Source of the DNA: Vibrio cortegadensis
GTDB lineage: Bacteria; Pseudomonadota; Gammaproteobacteria; Enterobacterales; Vibrionaceae
Direction: 5' to 3'
DNA: 64,000 nt
Assembly (NCBI RefSeq): GCF_024347395.1
Contig: NZ_AP025472.1
Span: 1,736,001-1,800,000, forward strand
The notes under the pieces were generated by a model. It ran no database searches and was not told the origin of the DNA. It saw nothing but the letters and a program-made list of their open reading frames with translations. A program made the translations under genes and the position numbers. This document shows, piece by piece, positions 1-9,355 of the stretch. The number at the start of each line of letters is the position of its first letter. Within the stretch, counting starts at the first letter, position 1.

Positions 1-2079
1 TTCAGCAGAGACAATCCATTTAGGCTGCTTTTTAAACAAACCAGACGCAGGGAAGATGTGAAAGCGAGCATTGCGCGCACCTTGGTATTCATTTTTCTCT
101 TGATCTTTCATACCAATATGAGAAAGCAGACCCACCAACAAAGCGGTATGGATATTTTGATAACTACCCGGTTCACTATTTAGCTTAGTGTCCATTTCAC
201 GCATCGCTTGATGAATTTGGAAATAGACATCTTGCCACTCACGAATACGTAAATAGTTCAGGTAATCTTTTTTACATTGGTTGCGGAATTGATTACTTGA
301 AAGCTCTTTTTGCTGGGTTTTAATATGTTCCCAAAGATTCACAAAAGTAATGAAATCCGAGTCTTCATCAAAGAAGCGTTTATGTTTTTCATCTGACGCT
401 TGTTTTTTCTCTGATGGACGTTCGCGAGGATCTTGAATCGATAATGCCGATACAATAATCATCACTTCTTTCAGACAGCCATACTTTGGTGCTTCAATCA
501 CCATTCGTGCTAAACGCGGATCGATTGGCAATTTAGCCAGTTGACGACCTATTGGTGTTAACTGTTTCTTAGGATCTGAAGTCCCTTTCTTAACTGCAGC
601 TTTGATAGCGCCTAGCTCTTCAAGAAGTTTGACACCATCTTGAATATTTCGCTGATCGGGCGCTTCAACAAATGGGAAGGCTTGAATATCACCTAGACCC
701 AGCGCGGTCATTTGTAAGATAACTGACGCTAAGTTCGTTCTTAATATTTCGGGATCGGTAAACTCAGGGCGAGATAAGAAATCATCTTCTGAATAGAGAC
801 GAATACAGATACCTTCCGTCACACGACCACAACGACCTTTACGCTGGTTAGCACTCGCTTGAGAAATCGCTTCGATTGGTAGGCGCTGAACTTTGGTTCG
901 ATAACTGTAACGACTAATACGTGCAGTACCAGGGTCAATTACATAGCGAATGCCCGGAACGGTGAGTGACGTTTCTGCCACGTTGGTTGCGAGTACGATT
1001 CGACGACCAACATGAGATTGGAAAATCTTATTCTGCTCACCAGCAGACAAACGAGCATACAACGGCACAATTTCCGTATCACGTAAGTTACGTTTGTTTA
1101 ATGCGTCTGCCGTATCACGAATTTCACGTTCGCCGTTCATGAAAATTAGGATATCACCTAAACCTTCATCACAAAGTTCATCAACCGCTTCAAAGATGCC
1201 TTCCATTTGGTCACGATCTTGATCGCTGCTCTCTTCACCACCCAATGGACGATAACGCGTGTCTACAGGGTAAGTTCGACCTGATACTTCAATGATCGGC
1301 GCTTTATTGAAGTGATTGGAAAAACGTTCAGGGTCGATGGTTGCTGATGTAATGATAATTTTTAGATCAGGACGACGAGGCAATAACTCTTTCAAGTAAC
1401 CCATGATGAAATCGATGTTCAAGCTGCGTTCGTGCGCTTCATCGATAATAATGGTGTCGTATTGATTTAAATAACGGTCATGTTGGATCTCGGCCAGCAA
1501 GATACCGTCAGTCATCAATTTGATTTGAGTGTTATCTGAAATCTGGTCGTTAAATCGGACTTTATAACCAACAAATTCACCCAGTTGGCATTCCATCTCT
1601 TCAGCAATGCGGTTGGCAACCGAGCGTGCCGCTAAACGACGCGGCTGCGTATGACCAATCAAGCCATATTTACCACGACCAAGCTCACTACATATCTTTG
1701 GAATTTGGGTTGTTTTACCAGAACCTGTTTCACCTGCAATGATCACCACTTGGTTCTCAGCAATCGCTTTGGCAATGTCATCACGTTTTTGACTAACAGG
1801 AAGAATTTCTGGGTATTCAATGGTTGGCTGATGAGAAATACGGCTTTGCGCCACCATCATTGATTTGGCGATATCTAATGCAATCTCATCAAATACCGCA
1901 TGTTTGGATTTTTCGTTCTTGATTCTACTCGCGCCAGAGATTCGCTTACCTAATCGGAAGCGATCGCGCATCATACATTCGCTCAATGCTTTGCGTAATG
2001 ATGTTGCGTTATTGGTGGATGCTGACGGGCTATTTGATGCAGAAGGATTTTTTTCTGCTTTGGGCTGTGACGAGGTCAA
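1..2079 (-). CDS. hrpA: ATP-dependent RNA helicase HrpA (5' part only)
   Basis: DEAH-box RNA helicase. The gene runs off the left edge, so only about the first 693 of roughly 1300 residues are present. Reading the minus strand shows the P-loop GETGSGKT, the DEAH box (IIIDEAHERS), the SAT motif (IITSATIDPERF) and motif VI (QRKGRCGRV), with very close similarity to E. coli HrpA. The family acts on RNA, including resolution of stalled ribosomes (known of the family). The start appears to be TTG at 2079, seven codons after an in-frame TAG and preceded by AGGA at a suitable distance; no ATG lies near the expected N-terminus. The N-terminal extension is rich in Ser, Asn and Ala and looks poorly conserved. 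Identity is very sure, the start codon less so. Confidence 0.93.
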   Translation of the reverse strand, partial: MTSSQPKAEKNPSASNSPSASTNNATSLRKALSECMMRDRFRLGKRISGASRIKNEKSKHAVFDEIALDIAKSMMVAQSRISHQPTIEYPEILPVSQKRDDIAKAIAENQVVIIAGETGSGKTTQIPKICSELGRGKYGLIGHTQPRRLAARSVANRIAEEMECQLGEFVGYKVRFNDQISDNTQIKLMTDGILLAEIQHDRYLNQYDTIIIDEAHERSLNIDFIMGYLKELLPRRPDLKIIITSATIDPERFSNHFNKAPIIEVSGRTYPVDTRYRPLGGEESSDQDRDQMEGIFEAVDELCDEGLGDILIFMNGEREIRDTADALNKRNLRDTEIVPLYARLSAGEQNKIFQSHVGRRIVLATNVAETSLTVPGIRYVIDPGTARISRYSYRTKVQRLPIEAISQASANQRKGRCGRVTEGICIRLYSEDDFLSRPEFTDPEILRTNLASVILQMTALGLGDIQAFPFVEAPDQRNIQDGVKLLEELGAIKAAVKKGTSDPKKQLTPIGRQLAKLPIDPRLARMVIEAPKYGCLKEVMIIVSALSIQDPRERPSEKKQASDEKHKRFFDEDSDFITFVNLWEHIKTQQKELSSNQFRNQCKKDYLNYLRIREWQDVYFQIHQAMREMDTKLNSEPGSYQNIHTALLVGLLSHIGMKDQEKNEYQGARNARFHIFPASGLFKKQPKWIVSAE

Positions 2080-2186
2080 AGCGTGTCCTATATCTACTAA
2101 CTAAAAACTGGCAAAATTATATCACAGCCAAACTATAAACAATCATACGATAACCCTTCCGCTCCAAATTAATCCCGTTACAACAC

Positions 2187-2223
2187 AAAAAAGCGCGAAT
2201 GTATTGAGCATTCACGCTTTTTT
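2187..2223 (-). terminator. Rho-independent terminator after the MipA-like gene
   Basis: A 15-bp stem with one wobble pair (arms 2187-2201 and 2209-2223) carries A runs on one side and T runs on the other, so it can work in both directions. It lies 26 bp past the stop of the upstream minus-strand gene and before hrpA, so it probably separates the two transcripts. Confidence 0.8.
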
Positions 2224-2248
2224 ATAAGATTAAACGTCAAAAAATTTG

Positions 2249-3559
2249 CTAGAATTCATATTGAATGTAAATGGTATTGTAGTTGCTACCGCCTTTAATT
2301 CGCCCAAATTGAGAGGCATTTTCAAAGATGGCGGAACGATGGTGCAGAGAATACCCAAACCATACATTTTCTAGATCGGACTGGTTCACTGCATCTCCAA
2401 CATTAATATCAAATGAGAAGTCTAAATAGTTCAATAGATGACTCGCGGTATACCCTTTCTCATCCATCTCGGTCTGTTCGATATAGGTTATGCTGTCGAT
2501 GTAAGATAAGCCCTCAGCAACACCAAAACGCCACTTAATAGGCCAATCAAACGTGTAGAACGCTTTTATTGCGGCGATGTATTCCGTACTACCAGACTGA
2601 ACCTTCGACGACCAGTGATGCGCGATACCAGGTGTGAAATAGATATCAATTGGCACGCCAAACACTTCGTCGGTCAACGGGTGACCATAAAAGACTGAAG
2701 TCAGTTGGTTATTATATTTATCTTTCTCGCTATTCAGCTTCATTATGTCGCCGATATTCGATGGCGTTGCCCAACCATGCGCGACTCGTAAATAAGGCTT
2801 ATTGCTCAATTCCGGTTTTTTCGGTGCGGTTTTGTCGTTAAAAAATCCAAAACCTAGATAGAACTCACCTTGATAGCGGTCTTCAACAATCGATGAATTG
2901 AAAGCGTTGTCATCAAAGCGAGTGACACTAGTCGAACCAAGTAGATATAAATTTGAGATCACATGGTATCGGATATCAATGCCTAAATTAACATCAATTC
3001 CAGCGCCGATACTTTCACCAGTCACATCCTTAAATGCATAGTACTGACTGTTGAAATCAGCATCTTTATAACGAATTGTCGCTCTAGGAGATAGCTCCCA
3101 ATCGCCAAATTCGTACTGACCGTTTAAGCGAAAATTGCTGTGGAAATGTAAGTCATCATCGGTCATCAACTCGCTATCAAAAGACCAAGTGTCATCAATT
3201 TTATATTGGAGTTGCACACCGAAGTCAGCGGTGTCGCCCTCATTGGCATTTTGTGCCGATTGCGGGATATCGATAAAGCGCATACGAGTTAACGCACTCA
3301 CCCGCCAATCGGATTCTTCACTATTATATAGAAATACCCCGCCCTCAATACCATCGACAAAGACGTACTCATTCTCGAAAAACATCATAGGAACAAAGGT
3401 GCTGACGGTCTGGTCGCCTCCCGCTGTATCGAATGGGATACTGGTCGTGCGATACATCGCCGCAATTCCCCACTCTTGTTCTTCTGTACCCAAAGATGGG
3501 CAAGAAACCACCATCGCTAAGAGCGCGGTTAGGGCTCTACATTGATATTGTTTATGCAT
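2249..3559 (-). CDS. MipA/OmpV-family outer membrane protein
   Basis: Predicted outer-membrane beta-barrel of about 436 residues. The N-terminus (MHKQYQCRALTALLAMV, ending near SCPSLG) is a signal peptide, and the rest alternates polar and aromatic residues typical of barrel strands, ending in a terminal Phe (QYEF). Sequence style and the WGIAAMYRTTSIPF opening fit the MipA/OmpV family, whose members interact with murein hydrolases or affect envelope permeability; the precise role here is unknown. An upstream in-frame ATG at 3628 would add 23 residues ahead of the signal peptide; the ATG at 3559, with GAGGG upstream, puts the signal peptide at the N-terminus and is preferred. It is transcribed alone, with a terminator downstream. 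Confidence 0.72.
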   Translation of the reverse strand: MHKQYQCRALTALLAMVVSCPSLGTEEQEWGIAAMYRTTSIPFDTAGGDQTVSTFVPMMFFENEYVFVDGIEGGVFLYNSEESDWRVSALTRMRFIDIPQSAQNANEGDTADFGVQLQYKIDDTWSFDSELMTDDDLHFHSNFRLNGQYEFGDWELSPRATIRYKDADFNSQYYAFKDVTGESIGAGIDVNLGIDIRYHVISNLYLLGSTSVTRFDDNAFNSSIVEDRYQGEFYLGFGFFNDKTAPKKPELSNKPYLRVAHGWATPSNIGDIMKLNSEKDKYNNQLTSVFYGHPLTDEVFGVPIDIYFTPGIAHHWSSKVQSGSTEYIAAIKAFYTFDWPIKWRFGVAEGLSYIDSITYIEQTEMDEKGYTASHLLNYLDFSFDINVGDAVNQSDLENVWFGYSLHHRSAIFENASQFGRIKGGSNYNTIYIQYEF

Positions 3560-3695
3560 TATTCTTTTAAACCCTCGAACAAACAGCAGAATTCGTAATG
3601 ATCCTTCAATTATTACCGATTTATACAATGTTTGCTTATGATTCAGTACGTTTCACCGTTACAATAAAGAATATTGTCCATCAGATGTAAGAAAT

Positions 3696-4064
3696 GTGAA
3701 AGCTTCTGAATTAAAAAAAATCATCGAATCACTTCCTGAAGGTCACGACCCTGATATCGTTATGGGGGAAGAGTGGCTACCAGAAAGGCTCATCAATACT
3801 CAGTTAAATGAGAGTTTGTTATTTTTAGAGTTTGATAACGCTCCAGAAGAGACACAGGGAGATGAAGAAGGCCGTGGGTTTGTTGAACATGAAATCAATA
3901 TGCTACGCAGTCGATTCGAACAATTACTGGATGAATCTAGCGACACCAAAACAAAAGCAGACGCCATGCTCGCTTTATTTTTAATGGGACATGAACTTTC
4001 TAGTTCAGATGTAATCGAAATCCTTGAAGATCCCGATAACAACTTAACGCATGACAATGGCTAG
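3696..4064 (+). CDS. conserved hypothetical protein, 122 aa
   Basis: I do not recognise this family. The product is a small, acidic, soluble-looking protein without membrane segments or a signal peptide. The N-terminal half (MKASELKKIIESLPEG) looks like a short helical motif; the C-terminal half (residues about 60-122) is predicted helical and Glu/Asp-rich. The start is GTG at 3696 behind a weak TAAGA. The gene is divergent from the MipA-like gene. Its 3' end is unusual: the last codons and the stop are the first part of a 15-bp tandem repeat that continues for almost 90 bp, so the C-terminus may have been set by repeat expansion. Confidence 0.6.
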   Translation: MKASELKKIIESLPEGHDPDIVMGEEWLPERLINTQLNESLLFLEFDNAPEETQGDEEGRGFVEHEINMLRSRFEQLLDESSDTKTKADAMLALFLMGHELSSSDVIEILEDPDNNLTHDNG

Positions 4065-4150
4065 TACGCTAATAGCTAGTACGCCAATAGCTAGAACGTC
4101 ACTGGTTAGTATGACAGTAGTTAGTACGACAATGACTAGTACCTAGGTTT
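4061..4150. repeat. degenerate 15-bp tandem repeat at a gene 3' end
   Basis: Six consecutive 15-bp units with consensus near CTAGTACGNCAATAG start at 4061, 4076, 4091, 4106, 4121 and 4136; the last is only partly preserved. The sequence just upstream (atgacaatgg, 4051-4060) is related, so the array overlaps the last codons of the preceding gene. The unit is five codons long and carries an in-frame TAG each time. The array ends about 25 bp before the ribosome-binding site of the phosphatase gene. Confidence 0.85.
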
Positions 4151-4188
4151 GAGTATTCGACACCACCATTTTCATTTAGGAGTTCTGT

Positions 4189-6099
4189 TTGCCAAGCAAG
4201 ACATCGACACTACCTTTCATTATTGCAGGGCCAATTTTACGCAAAACGACACCCTCTGAGATCACTTTATGGCTTGTCACCACTCAGCCCTTAAAAGCCA
4301 AATTCAATCTATACAACCCTGAGAACTCAACTCCTTTTTACACTGCCGATATAAGTACTGAAAGCCAAATACAAATTGGTTCGAAAGCATGGATTGTCCT
4401 CGCACACGTCAAAGGTCATTTCCCAACGGATACCGCTTTAGAGTATGACCTAATCACTCAAGACGGACCTTTAAGTCATAACTGTCCAACACTGTTGTAC
4501 CCGAATGAGTCTCGCGTATCTTTCAGCATTAATAGCAAAGCCGATTATGTATTACACGGCTCTTGCCGTAACCCTCACCATTTTAGTCGAGACAGTTTAG
4601 TCGCTGCGGATTCAAAAGTAGCGACTCAAAGCATTGAAGATCGCCCTTCGCTTCTTATGATGAGTGGTGACCAGATCTACGCGGATCATGTCGCAGGACC
4701 AATGCTAGATGCCATTCAACAAGTGATTCATATACTTGGCTTGCCAGACGAAAACCTAGCATGCGACATGGTGCCAGACAGCCAATCACTCTATTCCTGT
4801 GCTGAAAATTTTTACCATCGTGATGCCATACTTCCTCATTACATTAAAGAAGATGGCTTACTTGCGAAATTTTTTCCTCACAAAGGGATCCCAATTTTCA
4901 GCTCGACTGAATGTGAAAACCATCTCATCACCTTCTCTGAATTTTTCGCCATGTATCTATTGGTTTGGTCTCCAACCTTATGGCAGCACGTTGACAGGGA
5001 TAGGTTTCTAAACGCTAATTTCACTCAAGGTGGTCAGCAATTATCCCCTAAGTGGCAGCAAGTATGGCGAGACGAAACAAAGCATATTAATGATTTCGTT
5101 TCAGGACTGGGCCAAGTACAGCGTTTATTGGCACACATTCCCACTTATATGATTTTTGACGATCATGATATTACTGACGATTGGAATTTAACCGTCGGTT
5201 GGGAACATGCCGCTCAATCAAATCCGCTATCAAAACGGATTATCGGAAATGGGCTTATCAGTTATTGGTTATGCCAAGGCTGGGGAAATGCTCCTGAAAA
5301 GTTTTCGACGGATTTTATGGCCTATGCTCACCATTTTTTCAATCAACCAAATGACCAATCTCAAGATGACTTCATTTACTATTTAGATCGTTTTGAGCAA
5401 TGGCATTATACCATCGACACTCAGCCTAAGATGGTCGTGTTAGATACCAGAACTCGTCGTTGGCGATCAGAATCTCGAATGAATAAACCATCAGGTTTAA
5501 TGGATTGGGAAGCGCTCATTGAAATGCAACATGAACTCCTGCACCAGCCAGCCGTGATATTAGTCTCTGCTGCGCCTATGTTTGGCGTGAAGTTCATCGA
5601 AGCACTACAAAAAGGCATGACCAATATCGGGCAACCACTTGTGATTGATGCTGAAAACTGGATGGCTCACCCCGGCAGCGCCAATACTCTGCTGAGTATA
5701 TTTACTCATACAAAAACACCAACCAATTTCGTCATTCTCTCTGGTGATGTTCACTACTCTTTTGCCTATGACATTAAGCTTCGTTTTAGGAAGTCGAGCC
5801 CGAACATTTACCAGATAACCTGTAGCGGAATAAAGAATCAATTCCCTGCCACCCTACTCAAATTTTGCGATGGCATGGATAGGCTGCTCTACAGTCCGCG
5901 CTCTGTGCTCAACTGGTTTACAAAGCGAAAGCGACTAAAAATCACCAAACGTTCACCAGACTCACAACGTTATTATCGTTTAGTGAATCAGAGTGCTATC
6001 GGTGAATTAATGCTGGATGCCGAAGGAAAGCCGAGCGACATATCCATACTAACTGGTGAAGGGAATCGAATCTCTTTTCCTCCGACAGATAATGACTAA
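4189..6099 (+). CDS. PhoD-like alkaline phosphatase / metallophosphatase family protein
   Basis: A 636-residue metallophosphoesterase of the PhoD-like superfamily. Metal-binding signatures are visible: GDQIYADH (about residue 160), DDHDITDDWN (about 325) and GDVHYSFAY (about 520). These correspond to the Asp/His/Asn ligands of the PhoD fold. Enzymes of this type hydrolyse phosphodiesters or phosphomonoesters. No Tat or Sec signal peptide is obvious, so this member is probably cytoplasmic or membrane-associated rather than a classical secreted PhoD. Translation starts at TTG (4189) with TAGGAG eight bases upstream. The substrate cannot be told from sequence. Confidence 0.72.
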   Translation: MPSKTSTLPFIIAGPILRKTTPSEITLWLVTTQPLKAKFNLYNPENSTPFYTADISTESQIQIGSKAWIVLAHVKGHFPTDTALEYDLITQDGPLSHNCPTLLYPNESRVSFSINSKADYVLHGSCRNPHHFSRDSLVAADSKVATQSIEDRPSLLMMSGDQIYADHVAGPMLDAIQQVIHILGLPDENLACDMVPDSQSLYSCAENFYHRDAILPHYIKEDGLLAKFFPHKGIPIFSSTECENHLITFSEFFAMYLLVWSPTLWQHVDRDRFLNANFTQGGQQLSPKWQQVWRDETKHINDFVSGLGQVQRLLAHIPTYMIFDDHDITDDWNLTVGWEHAAQSNPLSKRIIGNGLISYWLCQGWGNAPEKFSTDFMAYAHHFFNQPNDQSQDDFIYYLDRFEQWHYTIDTQPKMVVLDTRTRRWRSESRMNKPSGLMDWEALIEMQHELLHQPAVILVSAAPMFGVKFIEALQKGMTNIGQPLVIDAENWMAHPGSANTLLSIFTHTKTPTNFVILSGDVHYSFAYDIKLRFRKSSPNIYQITCSGIKNQFPATLLKFCDGMDRLLYSPRSVLNWFTKRKRLKITKRSPDSQRYYRLVNQSAIGELMLDAEGKPSDISILTGEGNRISFPPTDND

Positions 6100-6269
6100 C
6101 CGCGCCGAATATGGCTGATACTCTAAAGTCAGAAAAAGGTAAAGTTTCGCAAAGCCCCTTGTGATTAAGCAAGATTGGCATTATTTATTAATAGAGCCCT
6201 TATTAACACTTAAAACAACAGAAGTCGTGAATGAACGGCTCACATTTATATTTTTTTGGAGCATTTACC

Positions 6270-6719
6270 ATGTTTAATTCTCTCACCTCGCTTTTCAAAC
6301 AACTTTTGGAAGGACAAGACCTTGGGAAGAATGCCAATGTCTCACCAAATTTAGCCATTGCATCACTACTTTGTGAAGTTGCAGGCGCGGATCATCAGAT
6401 CAATGAAGCAGAACAACAAGCAAAACTCGGACTATTACAGCGTCTCGTTAACATTGATGCTCAGCAAGCCGCAGATCTGCTCGTAGAAGCGAACGAAAAA
6501 GTGAAGGAATCGGTCTCTTTATACGATTTCACATCACACTTAAGAGAGCTATCTCAAGAAAGACGTTTCGAATTAATCAAAGGAATGTGGGAAGTAGCGC
6601 ATGCTGATGGGGAAATTGACCCGATAGAAGACTCGGTTATTCGCAAAGCAGCAGAATTACTTTACGTCGATCATAGCGAGTTTATTCGTGCGAAATTAGA
6701 CGTGATTGGTAATAACTAA
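6270..6719 (+). CDS. TerB-like tellurite-resistance family protein
   Basis: Small all-helical cytoplasmic protein (about 149 aa) with the TerB/DjlA-N type fold: an IASLLCEVAGADHQINEAE segment near residue 30 and a second GMWEVAHADGEIDPIEDSVI segment near residue 105. These paired acidic 'ADG.id..E' turns are characteristic of the TerB_like domain (COG4103 type). Family members bind metal or associate with membranes, but the role of this stand-alone type is not established. The ATG at 6270, with TTTGGAG upstream, is preferred over the ATG at 6231, which would add 13 hydrophobic residues. It appears to be a single-gene unit. Confidence 0.75.
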   Translation: MFNSLTSLFKQLLEGQDLGKNANVSPNLAIASLLCEVAGADHQINEAEQQAKLGLLQRLVNIDAQQAADLLVEANEKVKESVSLYDFTSHLRELSQERRFELIKGMWEVAHADGEIDPIEDSVIRKAAELLYVDHSEFIRAKLDVIGNN

Positions 6720-6747
6720 TAGGTACTAAACACAATAGAAAATCATA

Positions 6748-6784
6748 CCAACCTACAGCGGAAAAGGCTCATATTGTAGGTTGG
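6748..6784. repeat. perfect 10-bp inverted repeat (hairpin) after the TerB-like gene
   Basis: Arms ccaacctaca (6748-6757) and tgtaggttgg (6775-6784) are perfectly complementary around a 17-base loop. The element lies between the converging TerB-like and exonuclease genes. There is no T-tract on the plus strand, so it is not a standard intrinsic terminator; it may shield the 3' ends of both transcripts. Confidence 0.6.
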
Positions 6785-6820
6785 ATAACGTCATTCAACA
6801 TAGTCAAAGAGGGATTTGGG

Positions 6821-7351
6821 CTAAAACATCGTTAACGCTAATTTTGCCAAGTTATACGCATCAACATAACCTGAATGTTGGCGACCTTCCCATTCAATAT
6901 CTTTCGCTTCTTGCGCGGCTCTATGTCCAATTCGCTTCTCTTTCAAACGATTTTGCATTCGATACAAGGTCGCAAGGTTAATAAACTCACTAAATGGAGC
7001 ATCTAACCCTTTGTCTTTGCACTCATTGAAAAGGATTTGATCATCTCTTCCCCATGATGCGTAAATTTTATTTGGGCCACCGAAATTCTTCAACATAGAT
7101 TTTAAAACGTCAACCAGTGGGCGTCCTTGTTTCTCAATCTTACGTGGTGTAATTCCAGTTAACTCCGCACAAAACAGTGAGATCTCATCCTTTTCAGGTT
7201 TCACGTAATACTGCGCGCGTTTTACTATTTTACCTGTCGCAATGTCGATTTCAGCTAAGCCAATTTCGATAATTTCGCCCGTCGTTCCGACACCATCGTT
7301 GCTCCAGCAACACATCTCTAAGTCAAAACAAACAAGTCGGTTATGATTCAT
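6821..7351 (-). CDS. DEDDh 3'-5' exonuclease (KapD/ERI1-like)
   Basis: A 176-residue exonuclease of the DnaQ-like RNase H fold. ExoI motif CFDLEMCCW contains the first Asp/Glu pair (residues 9 and 11), ExoII is near YASWGRDDQILF (Asp about 103), and ExoIII is HSGYVDAYNLAKL near residue 158, giving the DEDDh set. The arrangement resembles the KapD/ERI-1 subgroup (COG5018), which degrades RNA or DNA from 3' ends. ATG at 7351 follows AAAGGCC. The gene is monocistronic and points toward the TerB-like gene. Confidence 0.78.
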   Translation of the reverse strand: MNHNRLVCFDLEMCCWSNDGVGTTGEIIEIGLAEIDIATGKIVKRAQYYVKPEKDEISLFCAELTGITPRKIEKQGRPLVDVLKSMLKNFGGPNKIYASWGRDDQILFNECKDKGLDAPFSEFINLATLYRMQNRLKEKRIGHRAAQEAKDIEWEGRQHSGYVDAYNLAKLALTMF

Positions 7352-7454
7352 AATTGGCCTTTCTACTGCGTCTCGGAATTACGTTACTTTCATCGAAGAC
7401 GGATTGTACCTGAGCCAAATGTAAACTTCGACCTCATGCGAGTTAAGTGCTCAA

Positions 7455-8993
7455 TTAGGCTGCAACTGAGATACAATTTCGGCCATTTTCTTTGCTATGG
7501 TAAAGCTGACGATCGGCTTTGTGTAAAATATCTTCTAAACCTTCACCGGCATATCGCGCAGCGCCAATGCTGATCGTGCATGAAATCTCAATACCAGGAA
7601 AATACAACACACTCGACTCCACCGCTCGCCTTATGCTATCTAGATAATTCTTGAGTTCTTTCTCATCCGTCAACTGGCAAATAATGCTAAATTCATCACC
7701 TCCAACACGATAGAAACAATCCCCAGAATGCAGTTCTGATGTCACCGTATCTGAAACATGTATCAACATCTCATCGCCACACACATGCCCATGTTGATCA
7801 TTAATAGATTTGAAATGATCGATATCAAAACTGACCAAACTGAAAGACTCTTTACGTTTCAGCATTTTCTTAATGTATCTATTGAACGCACGACGATTGA
7901 GCAAGCCGGTTAAACTGTCATGCTCAACAAGGAACTGAAGCTCTTTCGTTCGCTCTTTTAACATCATTGAGAGACGCTCTCTTTCTCTCGATTGTAGGCT
8001 ACCAATATGAGCTAAAAGCAACGAGATCGTTAAGCCACCAAAAAATATACCCACTAGGACAACGGCATCGCTAATGGTAATTTTGCTTGGAAGTTGGAAC
8101 TCAACAACCCATTCACGGTTATAAAGAGGAATTGATTTGCGGATCACATTGTCTTCAGCCGGATCCCAACTCTTACTTTCGTACATAATTGGCGCATCTT
8201 CAGACTCAAAACCGACATCAGTGACACGTATTTTCAACCCGTTATCAGAATCAATACGATGGACAAGGTGTTCAAAATACGGTGTCGTTCTAATGACTCC
8301 AATCACGACGCCCAATAAATCAAATGTCCCAATTTCGAAAACAGGAAAATAGACCAACATGCCATTTTTAGGCGCTGACTTATCAAAACTATCTTGTATT
8401 AATCTTACTTTATCTGAGATGTTTGGCTCACCCGCTTGACTGATTCCATCTAAAATCAGCTCAAAGCGTTTACGAGAAGGATAGAAACCAAGTAAACGTG
8501 CGTTTTCTCTTGTTCTTGGGTAGATATCCGTTGCAACATAGATTGGAGCGTTGTCCTCCAAAATATAACCATGAGTGACATCGCCATCCTTAGGTATTGT
8601 GTAGATACCAAATCCAGGAAATGTTTTCCCAACACGATCAATATGCTTTTCAATATCGTCAACTTCCACTTTCTCCATCCATTGCAAACCAATAAGGCTT
8701 TCAGAGTTTGCAATGGTATGTTTGGCAAAGATCGAAAATTTATCCCAATCACTTCTATCATTAGCACTGAAAAAAATTGCACTTGCGGCAATGTGTTGAA
8801 TATCATTTTTTACAACGAACTGTAGAGACTGCACATGCCTTTCTGCTGCATCATTGAACGACGCTAGACGGTAAAATGTCTGCGCTTTATAACTTACAAA
8901 TACACACACCAAAGTTACACTCATCGCGAGAATAAAAACAATCGTGCTAGATGAAAGTTTAGATAAAGAAAATATGTTGTTCCGACTGCTCAT
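7455..8993 (-). CDS. membrane diguanylate cyclase with CHASE sensor (CHASE-GGDEF)
   Basis: Makes c-di-GMP from two GTP. Domain order in about 512 residues: TM helix (about 16-36), periplasmic CHASE domain (about 48-300), second TM helix (about 308-330), short coiled coil, then a GGDEF domain whose active-site motif GGDEF lies at 431-435. Substrate-binding DIDHFKSIND and the HDSLTGLLNRR opening are intact, so the cyclase is probably active. The product-inhibition site, normally RxxD five residues before GGDEF, reads HSGD, so the key Arg is His and feedback inhibition may be weak. There is no EAL domain. ATG at 8993 is chosen over 9014 because GGTGG precedes it and TM1 is then properly placed. 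Confidence 0.88.
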   Translation of the reverse strand: MSSRNNIFSLSKLSSSTIVFILAMSVTLVCVFVSYKAQTFYRLASFNDAAERHVQSLQFVVKNDIQHIAASAIFFSANDRSDWDKFSIFAKHTIANSESLIGLQWMEKVEVDDIEKHIDRVGKTFPGFGIYTIPKDGDVTHGYILEDNAPIYVATDIYPRTRENARLLGFYPSRKRFELILDGISQAGEPNISDKVRLIQDSFDKSAPKNGMLVYFPVFEIGTFDLLGVVIGVIRTTPYFEHLVHRIDSDNGLKIRVTDVGFESEDAPIMYESKSWDPAEDNVIRKSIPLYNREWVVEFQLPSKITISDAVVLVGIFFGGLTISLLLAHIGSLQSRERERLSMMLKERTKELQFLVEHDSLTGLLNRRAFNRYIKKMLKRKESFSLVSFDIDHFKSINDQHGHVCGDEMLIHVSDTVTSELHSGDCFYRVGGDEFSIICQLTDEKELKNYLDSIRRAVESSVLYFPGIEISCTISIGAARYAGEGLEDILHKADRQLYHSKENGRNCISVAA

Positions 8994-9355
8994 TTCACCA
9001 CCCAAAATAGGCAAAAAATTAACTACAAACTATTTATAGTAAAAAACTGAGTTGTTATTCTTAAAATTATTCTATTTATATAACTGTCATTATATATGGG
9101 AATGCTTCAAAGACCCACATTTGTTGTCTTTTTAACCCAACAAGCTTAATCAATAAGTGTAAATGGCCATTTCTTCTAACCTTAGCCCTTGAATATGCTA
9201 GACTCAGCCCCTATTTTTTGGCTATGCATGGCAAAAAATAAGCCATTTTTGAGCGAGCCTTCGGTATATTACCGTCGATTTAAATGCCTTTATGCCAAAC
9301 GTTGAGTATAACCAACACTCAACGTGATATTGAATCAATCCAAAGAGAATTCACC
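8994..9355. other. intergenic region with two palindromes
   Basis: Divergent regulatory region between the diguanylate cyclase and the DUF2760 gene. It is AT-rich at the cyclase side. Two inverted repeats are visible: attttttg (9213-9220) with caaaaaat (9232-9239), and cgttgagt (9300-9307) with actcaacg (9317-9324). The second ends about 30 bp before the DUF2760 start codon and would be in the mRNA leader or be an operator. No small gene was recognised here. Confidence 0.5.

Noticed and set aside
3135..3545. 136-residue plus-strand frame opposite the MipA-like gene
   Set aside because: It overlaps a gene with a clear signal peptide and barrel pattern; the frame itself has no recognisable features.
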